From assembly GCA_022448085.1 (NCBI GenBank), contig JAKUTH010000005.1, positions 1-64,000 on the forward strand: a DNA stretch of 64,000 nt, given 5' to 3'. The notes below the pieces were generated by a model that had not been told where the DNA came from, ran no database searches, and was given only the letters and a program-made list of their open reading frames with translations. The stretch is from Pseudomonadales bacterium. GTDB taxonomy: Bacteria; Pseudomonadota; Gammaproteobacteria; Pseudomonadales; Azotimanducaceae. Below, piece after piece: positions 1 to 11,155 of this stretch. Numbering within the stretch: the stretch's first letter is position 1; every line of letters begins with the position of its first letter. The translations under genes and the position numbers were made by a program.

Positions 1-705
1 ACCCGACCTTCAACCTGGCCATGGCTAGATCGTCCGGTTTCGGGTCTACTCCCAGCGACTAAGACGCCCTATTAAGACTCGCTTTCGCTACGCCTCCCCT
101 ATATAGTTAAGCTTGCCACTGAGATGTAAGTCGCTGACCCATTATACAAAAGGTACGCAGTCACCCGGCCGAAGCCAGGCTCCCACTGCTTGTACGCACA
201 CGGTTTCAGGTTCTATTTCACTCCCCTAACAGGGGTTCTTTTCGCCTTTCCCTCACGGTACTGGTTCACTATCGGTTGGTAAGGAGTATTTAGCCTTGGA
301 GGATGGTCCCCCCATGTTCAGACAGGATTTCACGTGTCCCGCCCTACTCGATTTCATCGTGGATAGGTTTTCGTGTACGGGGTTGTCACCCTCTATGACC
401 GGACTTTCCAGACCGTTCCACTAACCACACCACGACTTAAGGGCTGTTCCCCGTTCGCTCGTCGCTACTCAGGGAATCTCGGTTGATTTCTTTTCCTCTG
501 GTTACTTAGATATTTCAGTTCACCAGGTTCGCCTCACACACCTATGTATTCAGTGTGTGATAACCCCGAAGGGCTGGGTTTCCCCATTCGGAAATCCTCG
601 GATCAAAGCCTGTTTGCCGGCTCCCCGAGGCTTATCGCAAGCTACAACGTCCTTCATCGCCTTCAGCTGCCAAGGCATCCACCAGATGCGCTTGTTCACT
701 TGACC
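1..705 (-). rRNA. rrl: 23S ribosomal RNA, 5' part (cut by window edge)
   Basis: Read on the minus strand, the segment ending near 705 starts like bacterial 23S rRNA: a GGTCAAGTGAACAAGCG start is followed by GGTGGATGCC and GGCGATGAAGGACG, the classic 5' landmarks. Only about the first 705 nt are in the window; the rest lies beyond position 1. The 5' end is placed by comparison with the E. coli start and may be off by a few bases. It follows tRNA-Ala in the usual 16S-Ile-Ala-23S order. Confidence 0.95.
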
Positions 706-1086
706 ATATAACCCAACGAACGAGGTGTCCGCTAAGCTCATCGTCGTTAAACTTTCGCCGGATATACCAGCAGTACCGCCGCGGTCGGCGGACTGCGGGA
801 TAGCACTCATGCTATCCCAGGCACATCGAACAATTTTTGCTCTCACCGGCATACTTGCCGGCAGAGCGGAGTGTCTTTCACGCTTACGTGAAAAACACGG
901 CTTCATCAGTTTCAAATTGTTAAAGAGCGGGCTTCAATCCTTCGCAGGACCAAACGCCAATATCAAAACGTCATTATTTCGCTTCGATATTAGCGCTCTA
1001 GCGGTTGCGCGTTGCAACGCGAGGGAAGCCCCATCCAATGCAAAAATCTACACTCCGAACTCCGACTCTGACGATAGAGCCGCAGA
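706..1086 (-). other. rRNA internal spacer between tRNA-Ala and 23S
   Basis: This is transcribed spacer of about 380 bases. It holds a boxA element (listed separately) and AT-rich spacer sequence that would form the 23S processing stem with sequence outside the window. Open frames on either strand here run through tRNA or rRNA sequence and are not genes. Confidence 0.8.
916..928 (-). promoter_or_regulatory. boxA antitermination element before 23S
   Basis: On the minus strand this reads GCTCTTTAACAAT, which matches the rrn boxA consensus (TGCTCTTTAACA) bound by NusB-S10. It lies about 210 nt upstream of the 23S 5' end. Gammaproteobacterial rrn operons usually carry one boxA in the leader and one in the spacer, and both are visible in this operon. 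Confidence 0.75.
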
Positions 1087-1162
1087 TGGTGGAGCCGAGG
1101 AGGATCGAACTCCTGACCCCCTGCGTGCAAGGCAGGTGCTCTCCCAGCTGAGCTACGGCCCC
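1087..1162 (-). tRNA. alaT: tRNA-Ala (anticodon TGC)
   Basis: This is a 76-nt tRNA with encoded CCA. On the minus strand it starts GGGGCCGTAGCTCAG, has a CTTGCAC anticodon loop (TGC), a GTTCGATCC T-arm and ends CTCCACCA. The acceptor stem GGGGCCG pairs with CGGCTCC with one G-U. It sits in the 16S-23S spacer after tRNA-Ile. Confidence 0.97.
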
Positions 1163-1192
1163 TCGGATTGGCTACTGTGCGGTGCGTATAAG

Positions 1193-1269
<77 letters not shown>

Positions 1270-1468
1270 GCTCGCGTAGGCCCAAGGTATGTGAATAAAC
1301 CATTCGTGTGGGGGCGACGCTAAGCGCCGCCATAAAATCTCCGAAGAGATTCCAGCTCGTGCGTAAAGATCGAGTCCTCGGCTGGATGGTGTATCGGTCT
1401 CATCTAGCTTCTCGAGATTCGCAAAGCGAAGCTCGTTCGCTCGACGAGGCGACGACCATCTTTTAGGT

Positions 1469-3004
<1,536 letters not shown>

Positions 3005-3108
3005 AAATAGTCTAGTCCGCTACCGACCCCGCAAGGGATCCGAGCGGACAAAAGGTTTGCCAAGGACTCAACTTCATTTGCGAGCGCCCACACGAATGGC
3101 TTATTCAA

Positions 3109-3120
3109 CTGTTAAAGAAC
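3109..3120 (-). promoter_or_regulatory. boxA in rrn leader
   Basis: The minus strand reads GTTCTTTAACAG about 105 nt upstream of 16S, matching rrn leader boxA elements (TGCTCTTTAACA). It would nucleate the NusB-S10 antitermination complex on the nascent leader. Confidence 0.7.
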
Positions 3121-3187
3121 CGCCCGACGAAATCCCACGCCTCAATTAGTGAGGTTTCAGGATCGTGCCGCCGGCCGAAGGCTGCGT

Positions 3188-3215
3188 ATTATACGCGCGC
3201 CGCGCCGCGCCGCAA
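3188..3215 (-). promoter_or_regulatory. rrn P1-type sigma-70 promoter
   Basis: On the minus strand a perfect TATAAT -10 (3188-3193) is preceded, 16 nt upstream, by TTGCGG (3210-3215) as a -35. A GC-rich discriminator follows, as expected for a stringently controlled, ppGpp/DksA-sensitive rRNA promoter. The predicted start near 3181 gives a leader of about 175 nt carrying boxA. The spacer is made almost wholly of GCGCC-like repeats, which is unusual. DksA is encoded in this same window. Confidence 0.65.
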
Positions 3216-3274
3216 TGACTAAAGGCGGATAAGGTATGTTGCCATCTTAGAGCTAACCTGCCTTTCCGATTTTC

Positions 3275-4540
3275 TCATTCGTGAAAGAACATATGCCACG
3301 ATTTTTTGCCTCTTCGCAGCAAATGGTATCGACCAAACAACGCCCGCTCGAGACGAAGGGCCTGACTCCGAAGCTCCACAAGTTCGCCGTTAATTTGCAC
3401 GCCCTTACCGTCAATGAGTTTACGACCAGCTCCACGAGACTTAGCGAGGCCAGCACGGACAAGAGCCGTAAGCAATTCCTCTTCGTTTTCGACCGAGGTC
3501 GAATCCATTCCATCAAGCTGTAACTGTTCCAAATCCTCGCGTTTAAGGTCTGCTACGGCACCACCAAATAGAGCCGCAGTGATGCGTTCTGCAGATGACA
3601 GGGCTCGCTGCCCATGGGCTAGCAGAGTGACTTCGCGCGCTAGCAGACGTTGGGCTCCTCGTTCGCCAGGTCGATCACGTAACTCGGTCGCCGCATCTGC
3701 GATATCGCTTGAGTCGAGAAAGGTGAAATAACCAAGAAACGGCACGACGTCTTCATCTGCGGAGTTAAGCCAGAACTGATAAAAACGATAGGGAGACGTC
3801 ATATCGGGATCTAACCAAATCGCTCCATCTACCGTCTTACCAAATTTGAGCCCATCAGAACGCGTAATCAACGGCACTGTAAGGACAAAAGCTTGTTGGC
3901 CATCAACTCGTCGGATTAGATCAATGCCACTAATCATATTGCCCCACTGATCACTACCACCAACCTGAATCGTGCACTGGTAACGTCGGGACAACTCGAG
4001 AAAGTCGTACGCTTGCAGAAGCATGTAACTAAATTCCGTGTACGAAATACCCTCGCCTTCGCGTCCCAACCTGTTCTTGACAGAATCCCGTTGCATCATC
4101 GCGTTCACCGAAAAGTGTTTGCCGATGTCTCGAAGAAAGCCTAAGGCATCCAGTGGGCTCGTCCACTCTAGGTTATCCACCACTCGGGCCGCATATGTAC
4201 CATCTAAATCGATGAAGCGGGAGACCTGCTGCGAAAGTCGTTCCCCCCAGCCGCGGACTACGTCCACATCGTTTAAGCCGCGCTCGTCGACGCGTTCGGA
4301 CGGGTCACCGATGAGACCTGTTGCCCCCCCTACCAACGCAATCGGAGAGTGTCCCGCAAGTTGGAAACGACGCAACGTTAGCAGCGGAACGAGGTTGCCG
4401 ATGTGGAGACTCGGTGCCGTCGGATCAAAACCACAATACAAACTCCGTCCCGACTGTTGTAAGTGAGACTCCAGTCCTTCTCGATCGGATATCTGGGCCA
4501 GTAGGTGACGCAGCTCTAGATCAGCTATAGGAGAGGGCAT
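3275..4540 (-). CDS. tyrS: Tyrosyl-tRNA synthetase
   Basis: TyrS charges tRNA-Tyr in the cytoplasm. The protein (421 aa) shows the class I core: YCGFDPTAPSLHIGN carries the HIGH-like motif, GGSDQWGN binds tyrosine, and LKFGKT is the KMSKS-like loop. A C-terminal S4-type RNA-binding region follows (GAGRKLIDGKGVQINGE). I chose the ATG at 4540 (MPSPIADLELRHLL), which matches the family N-terminus. An upstream ATG at 4606 in the same frame would add 22 unconserved residues. tyrS beside an rrn operon and divergent from an M23 peptidase-anmK-erpA group is the same order as in Pseudomonas. Confidence 0.95.
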   Translation of the reverse strand: MPSPIADLELRHLLAQISDREGLESHLQQSGRSLYCGFDPTAPSLHIGNLVPLLTLRRFQLAGHSPIALVGGATGLIGDPSERVDERGLNDVDVVRGWGERLSQQVSRFIDLDGTYAARVVDNLEWTSPLDALGFLRDIGKHFSVNAMMQRDSVKNRLGREGEGISYTEFSYMLLQAYDFLELSRRYQCTIQVGGSDQWGNMISGIDLIRRVDGQQAFVLTVPLITRSDGLKFGKTVDGAIWLDPDMTSPYRFYQFWLNSADEDVVPFLGYFTFLDSSDIADAATELRDRPGERGAQRLLAREVTLLAHGQRALSSAERITAALFGGAVADLKREDLEQLQLDGMDSTSVENEEELLTALVRAGLAKSRGAGRKLIDGKGVQINGELVELRSQALRLERALFGRYHLLRRGKKSWHMFFHE

Positions 4541-4666
4541 ACGAATTCGCTCGAGGACAAGCCGGAAGCCTTGATTACGGACTCGAGGGCTTTCCAACCG
4601 AACCAAAACCCATATACTAGCGCAACTTCTTGAACACCCCTACGAATAGGTCCGTCAACGTCCGAT

Positions 4667-6031
4667 TTGAATACCAAGTTGAGGGGGTACTCCTTACGTA
4701 ACCTCCCTCGCGCGCACCGTGCCATGGCCGTCGTACTGACAATCATTCTCGGGTTTTTCGCGATATCCGGTCTCAATGGGACTAGCGTGCTCGATCTCCC
4801 TAGAAAAGATCCTGCTGTGGCCGATTTCAGCTCCCGTGATAAATATCCTGCAATCCCTCCAGAAACTACGGGTTCGAGCGTTGCCGCTGAAATCGATGGT
4901 ATCAACAACGAGCGCAGATCCTCATCCAACGCGCTAACCGTCATCGTTGAGCCGAGAGACAACCTAGCCGTGATTTTTCAACGAGAAGGCATCTCGGCAA
5001 AGGAGCTTCAAATTGTTCTGGAAAGCGACCGGTTAGCGCAACGCCTCAAGCACATTTATCCAGGCCAAAAGCTATTTTTCGAACGACAAGAAGATGGCAC
5101 GCTGATGCGTTTGGTCTATTCCCCTGTACCACTGGAGTCGCTGGTTTTTGTTCGCCGCGGCAGCTCTTTTGAAGTGACAGAAATCGCTCACCAACCTGAA
5201 ATCCAAATTAAGGTAATGCATGGCCTCATCGACCACTCCCTATTCGTAGCAAGCCAGCGCATCGGACTCGACGATGAAACAACCATGCGCTTAGCGCAGA
5301 TTTTTCAGTGGGATATCGATTTTGTACTTGATATTCGCAAAGGCGACGAATTCGACATTGTCGTGGAAGAACTCCATCTAAACGGTGATTTCGTTGGTTA
5401 TGGAAACATCCTTGCCGCAAGGTTTGTGAATCAAAGTGATGGTTACTTGGCGATTCGGTACGTCGATCGAGACGGGGCAGCAGGCTATTTCAACCCTACT
5501 GGCGAAAGTATGAAAAAAGCGTTTCTGAGAGCGCCCCTGGAATTCACCCGCATAAGCTCCAACTTTAATATGAAACGCGTCCACCCGTTGTGGAATCGTA
5601 CGATGCCCCATCGAGGAATCGATTACGCCGCACCAGTTGGGACGGCGGTACTGGCAGCCGGGACCGGTCAAGTAAGGGTCGCCGGGTATACCAAGGCCAA
5701 TGGGAACTACGTTGTCATAGGTCATGGCACCGAATTCAAAACAAAGTATCTCCATCTTTCAAAATTTGGTCCTGGTACTAAGCAAGGGAGAAAAGTCACT
5801 CAAGGGGAGGTCATCGGATTCGTCGGATCAACCGGCTGGGCAACTGGTCCCCATTTACACTACGAATTTCTTGTCAACGGGAACCACAGGAACCCGCGCA
5901 CCGTACCGCTACCCAAATCAAACCCGATCAATAAGGCCGAACTCAAACGCTTTCGATCCCATATGCAACCGACCCTTGCTCTACTCGCTAGCGGTAAATC
6001 ACCCGGGCTCACAACCGCGGCCACTAATTAA
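4667..6031 (+). CDS. M23-family murein endopeptidase, membrane anchored (MepM-like)
   Basis: This is a likely D,D-endopeptidase that cleaves peptidoglycan cross-links in the periplasm to permit wall growth. The 454-residue product has a basic N-terminus and a single hydrophobic segment (about residues 20-38). A LysM/OapA-like region follows (residues ~75-130), and a lysostaphin-type M23 domain occupies ~300-430. The zinc ligands are visible as HRGIDYA (HxxxD) and HLHYE (HxH). The start is TTG. It ends 6 bp before anmK, so the two are probably co-transcribed and link wall cleavage to wall recycling. Confidence 0.88.
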   Translation: MNTKLRGYSLRNLPRAHRAMAVVLTIILGFFAISGLNGTSVLDLPRKDPAVADFSSRDKYPAIPPETTGSSVAAEIDGINNERRSSSNALTVIVEPRDNLAVIFQREGISAKELQIVLESDRLAQRLKHIYPGQKLFFERQEDGTLMRLVYSPVPLESLVFVRRGSSFEVTEIAHQPEIQIKVMHGLIDHSLFVASQRIGLDDETTMRLAQIFQWDIDFVLDIRKGDEFDIVVEELHLNGDFVGYGNILAARFVNQSDGYLAIRYVDRDGAAGYFNPTGESMKKAFLRAPLEFTRISSNFNMKRVHPLWNRTMPHRGIDYAAPVGTAVLAAGTGQVRVAGYTKANGNYVVIGHGTEFKTKYLHLSKFGPGTKQGRKVTQGEVIGFVGSTGWATGPHLHYEFLVNGNHRNPRTVPLPKSNPINKAELKRFRSHMQPTLALLASGKSPGLTTAATN

Positions 6032-6037
6032 CGCACC

Positions 6038-7156
6038 ATGCCTCGATTTTTTATCGGCTGTATTTCTGGCACCAGCATAGACGGTCTCGATATTGCTTTG
6101 GTTGACATTGAAGCTAAGCCTGCGATTGCTGCTTCGAAGACAGTATCGTTTCCAGAACTCCTCGAAGATGAATTACGCCATCTTTTACAGCCTGGCCCCA
6201 ACGAAATTTTTCGGCTGGGCCTCGCACACGCTCGGTTAGGAGAGTTCATTGGCACTTCCATCCTCAGTTTCTTGAATGACAATGACCTCGACGCCGGCGA
6301 TATCGCAGCGATCGGTAGCCACGGCCAAACGGTTCGTCATCATCCTGATTCGGATCCGGGGTTTTCGGTACAGATCGGAAGCGGTAGCCACATCGCCGAA
6401 ATCACCGGAATCGACACCATCACCGATTTCCGCAGTCGGGATCTAGCGTCCGGCGGCGAGGGCGCACCGCTCGTACCGAGCTTTCATCGAATGCTGTTTC
6501 ACCCTTATGAGCACGATCAAGTCATTCTCAATATCGGCGGCATCGCGAATGTAACGATCCTCTATTCGCACGAGCAACAGCCGTTTGTTGGTTTTGATAC
6601 CGGTCCAGGGAACGCACTGCTAGACGCTTGGGTCAATGATTCGAGGCAACTTCGCTACGACTCCGACGGGGATTGGTCGGCCTCGGGACGAGTATCGAAC
6701 AAGCTACTTGAAGCAATGCTCGACGATTCATATTTTTCGCTAGGGCCGCCAAAAAGCACAGGGAAAGAAAAATTTAACTTGAACTACATAGAGCAATATC
6801 TCAGAGATTTCCCAAAAATTGACCCTTCCGACGTCCAATCGACCTTATGCGAATTCACCGCAGTCACAGTAGCAAACGCAATCGAACGCTGGGGCCCGGA
6901 ATCAGCACGAGTGGTCGTTTGCGGTGGCGGGCGGTTAAACTCGGATTTGATGCAAAGATTAGATGCACACCTCAACCATCAGTCGGTCATCCGCTCCGAA
7001 GAAATCAATGTCAATGGCGACAGTCTCGAGGCCGGAGCATTCGCCTGGTTGGCTCGCTGTTTTACAGATCGGGTACCGGGCAATGTCCCGTCAGTAACGG
7101 GGGCCAAAGGGGAACGCGTACTCGGATGCCTATACCCTTCGGGGACTAAAGTTTAG
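6038..7156 (+). CDS. anmK: Anhydro-N-acetylmuramic acid kinase
   Basis: AnmK hydrolyses and phosphorylates 1,6-anhydro-MurNAc to MurNAc-6-phosphate in peptidoglycan recycling. The 372-residue length is typical. The N-terminus [19 protein letters not shown] is the family signature (MSGTSxDG). [12 protein letters not shown], the ATP-site segment NIGGIANVT, and [14 protein letters not shown] are also characteristic. The gene lies 6 bp after the M23 peptidase. Its 3' end overlaps the convergent erpA by 4 bp. Confidence 0.95.
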   Translation: MPRFFIGCISGTSIDGLDIALVDIEAKPAIAASKTVSFPELLEDELRHLLQPGPNEIFRLGLAHARLGEFIGTSILSFLNDNDLDAGDIAAIGSHGQTVRHHPDSDPGFSVQIGSGSHIAEITGIDTITDFRSRDLASGGEGAPLVPSFHRMLFHPYEHDQVILNIGGIANVTILYSHEQQPFVGFDTGPGNALLDAWVNDSRQLRYDSDGDWSASGRVSNKLLEAMLDDSYFSLGPPKSTGKEKFNLNYIEQYLRDFPKIDPSDVQSTLCEFTAVTVANAIERWGPESARVVVCGGGRLNSDLMQRLDAHLNHQSVIRSEEINVNGDSLEAGAFAWLARCFTDRVPGNVPSVTGAKGERVLGCLYPSGTKV

Positions 7157-7500
7157 ATTGCAAATGAGTTGCCGCATCCGCATGTAGAGGAAGCGTTGGG
7201 GTTCGTAACGACAAATTGGGATCCCTGCAAGTCTTCCTTGAAGTCGACCTCTGCTCCCACCAGATACTGGTAGCTCATCGGGTCAACAACCATAGTTACT
7301 CCGCTCCGTCGAACAACCGTATCATCTTGCGCGATGTCGTCGTCAAACGTAAACCCATACGAAAAGCCGCTACAGCCGCCTCCCGTGACGAATACCCGGA
7401 GCTTGAGTTCATCGTTCTCTTCGCCCTGGATAAGTTCGGATACTTTGTCAGCAGCGCGAGCTGACATCTGGATGTTCGTGTCTAGCATAAGTCCTGCCAT
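7153..7500 (-). CDS. erpA: A-type iron-sulfur carrier ErpA
   Basis: ErpA (115 aa) carries and inserts Fe-S clusters into apo-proteins, including those of isoprenoid synthesis. The three conserved cysteines are present: one in [11 protein letters not shown] and two in the C-terminal CGCGNSF. The length is normal for the HesB/IscA family. The identification as ErpA rather than IscA or SufA rests on the location next to anmK, as in Pseudomonas, and on the absence of isc or suf genes nearby. Confidence 0.9.
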   Translation of the reverse strand: MAGLMLDTNIQMSARAADKVSELIQGEENDELKLRVFVTGGGCSGFSYGFTFDDDIAQDDTVVRRSGVTMVVDPMSYQYLVGAEVDFKEDLQGSQFVVTNPNASSTCGCGNSFAI

Positions 7501-7710
7501 TCTACACCGGGGTTATAAAGACATCTCAATCACACATTCTTTGGGTGCAACGGATGTGCTCTTAAGTTTCTATTCGCACCACCTTTCAGCATATTTCCGA
7601 GGGCATTAAAGTCGGCGTGCTGAGCCGTCGTCACATCGCTAAGCATGCTGGGTTATCTCAAGGTTCCTATATCAGCCAATAAGCCTTCCCGCCTCACGGT
7701 TTAACGTGCC

Positions 7711-8166
7711 ATGATCCCCAGTTCTCTCAACATCCATGCCCGAATGCTCTACGTCAAAGCTTTCCACCTTATCGCCGTCGTCTGCTGGTTTGCTGGAATC
7801 TTCTACCTTCCTAGGCTTTTCGTGTACCACTCAATGTCACAACATGAATCGACTCGAGGCCAATTTCGAGTAATGGAACGGGCCTTGTTCCGCATCATCA
7901 TGACGCCGGCTGCCATCGCGACCGCGCTCTTGGGCCTTTGGCTCGTGCTGCTTAACTGGAGTTTTTACCAAGCTTCGATCTGGTTCTGGATCAAAATCGG
8001 CTTGGTGGTAATGCTTTACGGGTACCATTTTTACTGCGGTAATTTGCTCAAGAAATTCGCACGCGACGAAGACACCCGTTCACACACGTTCTACCGGTGG
8101 TTTAACGAGATACCTATTCTCATTTTAATTGCCATCACCATCCTTGTGGTCGTCAAACCGTTTTAG
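7711..8166 (+). CDS. hemJ: Protoporphyrinogen IX oxidase, HemJ type
   Basis: HemJ oxidises protoporphyrinogen IX to protoporphyrin IX at the membrane and replaces HemG or HemY in many bacteria. The 151-residue protein has four hydrophobic segments. It shows the family pattern [20 protein letters not shown] near the N-terminus, with the conserved histidine, and a PRLFVYH motif. An ATG 11 codons later (MLYVKAF) is an alternative start. hemL begins 8 bp downstream, supporting a haem role. The 210 bp between it and erpA contain no gene I can see. Confidence 0.88.
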   Translation: MIPSSLNIHARMLYVKAFHLIAVVCWFAGIFYLPRLFVYHSMSQHESTRGQFRVMERALFRIIMTPAAIATALLGLWLVLLNWSFYQASIWFWIKIGLVVMLYGYHFYCGNLLKKFARDEDTRSHTFYRWFNEIPILILIAITILVVVKPF

Positions 8167-8174
8167 AGGCTTCA

Positions 8175-9461
8175 ATGAAACACGTCCAATCCGACGCATT
8201 AATGCAACGCGCTCAACGTTCGATCCCCGGGGGCGTGAACTCGCCGGTACGAGCATTTAAAGGTGTTGGAGGTACACCGATTTTCTTCGTTTCGGCAAAA
8301 GGAGTAATCCTCACCGATTCAGATGGGAATCAATACATCGACTACGTCGGGTCCTGGGGACCTATGATCCAAGGTCACGGGTTTAAGCCCATCGTTGACG
8401 CTATTACGAAGCAAGCCATTATCTCGCTTGGCTTTGGCGCCCCCACCGAACTAGAGATCACCATGGCGGAGAAGGTGGTGGAAAGAATTCCATCGATCGA
8501 ACTCGTACGGATGGTGAATTCGGGCACCGAGGCGACTATGTCGGCGATTCGTTTAGCGCGCGGTTTCACCGGACGCGACAAAATTATTAAGTTCGAAGGC
8601 TGTTACCACGGCCATTCGGACTCACTGTTGGTGAAAGCAGGGTCCGGCGTTCTTACCCTCGGACTGCCAGACTCGCCGGGCGTCCCCGCAACCCTCGCTC
8701 AACACACGATCACGTTGCCGTACAACGACCTCAGCGCATTAGTACAAGCATTCGAACATTACGGGAATGAAATCGGTGCCGTAATTTTGGAACCCGTTGC
8801 CGGAAATATGGGTTGTATACCGCCCGCGTCAGGATTTCTTGAGACCGCAAGACGGTTGTCGACCGAGCACGACTCCGTGCTTATATTTGACGAAGTAATG
8901 ACCGGTTTTCGTGTCGCTCCAGGGGGTGCTCAGGAACTCTACGGAGTCGAACCCGATCTAACGACCCTGGGCAAAATCATAGGCGGCGGTCTCCCGGTCG
9001 GAGCCTTCGGCGGACGAGCAACGATCATGAACCAAATCGCTCCGACGGGACCCGTGTACCAAGCCGGAACCCTGTCTGGAAATCCGTTGGCGATGCAGGC
9101 CGGAATTGCTATGTTGGAATCTCTTGACGCTACCTTTTACGAACAACTCTTGAGCGCTACCCAATACCTGGTCGGTGGCATCGAAGAAGCAGCGCAGCGT
9201 CATCAAATTCCACTTGTTATCAACTACGTCCCAGGCATGTTTAGTCTTTATTTTACGACCGCAGAAGAAGTGACTGAGTATGCAGACGCAGCAGCTTCGA
9301 ACATCGATCGATACAACTTTTTCTTTCATCAAATGCTTGATGCTGGCATCTACTTCGCGCCATCCGCTTTCGAAAGCGCATTCGTTTCGGGAGCCCATGG
9401 ATCCGCCGAAATCAACGCGACCATAGATGCCGCCGATCGAATATTTGGCTCCATGACATGA
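8175..9461 (+). CDS. hemL: Glutamate-1-semialdehyde 2,1-aminomutase
   Basis: HemL converts glutamate-1-semialdehyde to 5-aminolevulinate, the first committed tetrapyrrole precursor in the C5 pathway. The 428-residue length is typical. Recognisable blocks are [12 protein letters not shown] at the N-terminus, [34 protein letters not shown], and the PLP-lysine segment [17 protein letters not shown]. It follows hemJ by 8 bp and overlaps the next kinase gene by 4 bp (ATGA), so the three are probably one operon. Confidence 0.97.
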   Translation: MKHVQSDALMQRAQRSIPGGVNSPVRAFKGVGGTPIFFVSAKGVILTDSDGNQYIDYVGSWGPMIQGHGFKPIVDAITKQAIISLGFGAPTELEITMAEKVVERIPSIELVRMVNSGTEATMSAIRLARGFTGRDKIIKFEGCYHGHSDSLLVKAGSGVLTLGLPDSPGVPATLAQHTITLPYNDLSALVQAFEHYGNEIGAVILEPVAGNMGCIPPASGFLETARRLSTEHDSVLIFDEVMTGFRVAPGGAQELYGVEPDLTTLGKIIGGGLPVGAFGGRATIMNQIAPTGPVYQAGTLSGNPLAMQAGIAMLESLDATFYEQLLSATQYLVGGIEEAAQRHQIPLVINYVPGMFSLYFTTAEEVTEYADAAASNIDRYNFFFHQMLDAGIYFAPSAFESAFVSGAHGSAEINATIDAADRIFGSMT

Positions 9462-10453
9462 CCCAATACGACGTTTACGGCATCGGCAATGCCCTCGTGG
9501 ACATGGCGTATTCCGTCGACGATAAATTTCTTATTGAAAACGGCGTAGCTAAAGGACACATGACGTTGGTGGATCAGCTGCGGATGGAACGTCTCATTTC
9601 GAGCCTTGGGGAGCTCGTACCCGAGAGAGCGTGCGGCGGTTCGGCCGCTAATACCATATTCGCCGTCCGAGGTTTTGGCGGACAGGCGTATTACTCGTGC
9701 CGGGTCTCAAACGACTCCACAGGAAATTATTTCGTATCCGAAATGCGTGAAGCCGGAATCATGACCAATCCACAAGATCCAACCACCAGTGGCCGTTCGG
9801 GTCGTTGCTTAATTCTCGTGTCGCCCGACGCGGAAAGATCTATGAATTCTTATTTAGGGGTATCCGAACATCTTACCGTTGACCAAATCGACGAGGCCTC
9901 TCTCACGCGGTCCAGATGCCTATTCATTGAGGGTTATTTAGCGTCTTCTACGAGTGGCACCGTCGCAGCAACCCGGGCTCGAGAAATCGCAGATAGAAAC
10001 GACGTCTCGACAAGCCTGACCTTATCGGACCCAACCATGGTTAATTTTTTTCGCGACGCGTTGAAAAACATCTTGGGCAACGGAATTTCTCGGCTTTTCT
10101 GCAACGAGGAAGAAGCATTGGCCTGGGCACAGACAGATCGGCTCGATATCGCCGCTCGCGAATTGAGCGATATCGCACCCCACGTTGCTATTACGCTGGG
10201 CCCGAAAGGGAGCCTCTATGTAGGTCCCGATGGCACTAGATCAGTAGCTGGCTACGATGTTGAGGCAATCGATACCAACGGTGCTGGGGATATGTATGCG
10301 GGCGCATTTCTCGCGGCGATCTCCCAGCAAGCATCTTCGTTCGAGGCAGCAAGGTTCGCCAATTTTGCGGCGGCTAACGTTGTCACTCGCTACGGCGCAC
10401 GTCTTCCATCGATAAGCGCTTATAAGAAACTACAACTCGCGTTTAATCCATAA
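9458..10453 (+). CDS. PfkB-family carbohydrate/nucleoside kinase (adenosine kinase-like)
   Basis: This is a ribokinase-fold kinase of 331 residues. The N-terminal signature [15 protein letters not shown] and the substrate-binding GGSAANT segment are present. The C-terminal [13 protein letters not shown] motif holds the catalytic aspartate and anion hole. Proteins of this subgroup are usually annotated as adenosine kinase, but the substrate cannot be read from sequence; ribose, fructose-6-phosphate and other sugars are phosphorylated by relatives. The start overlaps the hemL stop (ATGA), indicating translational coupling. Confidence 0.8.
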   Translation: MTQYDVYGIGNALVDMAYSVDDKFLIENGVAKGHMTLVDQLRMERLISSLGELVPERACGGSAANTIFAVRGFGGQAYYSCRVSNDSTGNYFVSEMREAGIMTNPQDPTTSGRSGRCLILVSPDAERSMNSYLGVSEHLTVDQIDEASLTRSRCLFIEGYLASSTSGTVAATRAREIADRNDVSTSLTLSDPTMVNFFRDALKNILGNGISRLFCNEEEALAWAQTDRLDIAARELSDIAPHVAITLGPKGSLYVGPDGTRSVAGYDVEAIDTNGAGDMYAGAFLAAISQQASSFEAARFANFAAANVVTRYGARLPSISAYKKLQLAFNP

Positions 10454-10465
10454 TTCGAGGTAGGC

Positions 10466-11155
10466 CTACGTCGCGAAGGGTATCGAATGCGTGACGGCAA
10501 TTTCATCGGGCGAAATTAAACAACCGAAAGCCATAACCTCAACACCTTGTTCGAGCGCATCTCTGACGGCGGCTGCATAAACTGGATCGATTCGGTCAGC
10601 CGTCATCACCTTGTTAACGCCCGAATGCGGGGCACAGAAAAGTAATATCGTGCGTATCCCATCTGTCCGACAACGCCCAAGTGCACGTGCATGTCGAGTC
10701 GCTCTCGTGCTGACTGCATCGGGGAAATAGCCAACACCACCCTGTTCGTAGGTCACACTCTTCACCTCGATAAGAGTTTCGTCAACGCAGAAGTCAAAAC
10801 GTCCTGATTCGCCCGGAATGGCGACTTCTCGTATTACTTTGCTAGAAGGGCCCGACCCGATATCAATGACTCGGTTTACCAGAGCCTCTTCAACAATACG
10901 GTTAATTTGGAGTGTATTCACACACACACGTTGCGATTCGGCTGTCTCAACGATCTCGACGGAATGTGGGTACTTTCGTTTAGTGTTGTTAGACGTCGAA
11001 AACCACACGCGGCTGCCCGGGTCAGAACAACCGAGCATCGCACCCGTGTTGGCACAATGCATGGTTTTGAGGTGTCCCTCAATTTCGACGTCCGCGAGAA
11101 AACGTTTATAACGGCGAATTAACACCCCTTTCTGAAGAGGAAGATCAAACTTCAT
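10466..11155 (-). CDS. sfsA: SfsA, sugar fermentation stimulation protein family
   Basis: SfsA is a conserved protein of debated role, with an OB-like DNA-binding N-terminus and a nuclease-like C-terminal domain. It was first seen as a stimulator of maltose genes in E. coli. The family motifs are visible: CANTGAMLGC, RFDFCVDETLIEVKSVTYE and PDAVSTRATRHARAL. I chose the ATG at 11155 (MKFDLPLQKGVL), which gives a normal 229 residues. The frame is open further upstream, but that would lie inside the aminotransferase gene. The start overlaps the end of the upstream aminotransferase by 11 bp. Confidence 0.92.
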   Translation of the reverse strand: MKFDLPLQKGVLIRRYKRFLADVEIEGHLKTMHCANTGAMLGCSDPGSRVWFSTSNNTKRKYPHSVEIVETAESQRVCVNTLQINRIVEEALVNRVIDIGSGPSSKVIREVAIPGESGRFDFCVDETLIEVKSVTYEQGGVGYFPDAVSTRATRHARALGRCRTDGIRTILLFCAPHSGVNKVMTADRIDPVYAAAVRDALEQGVEVMAFGCLISPDEIAVTHSIPFAT

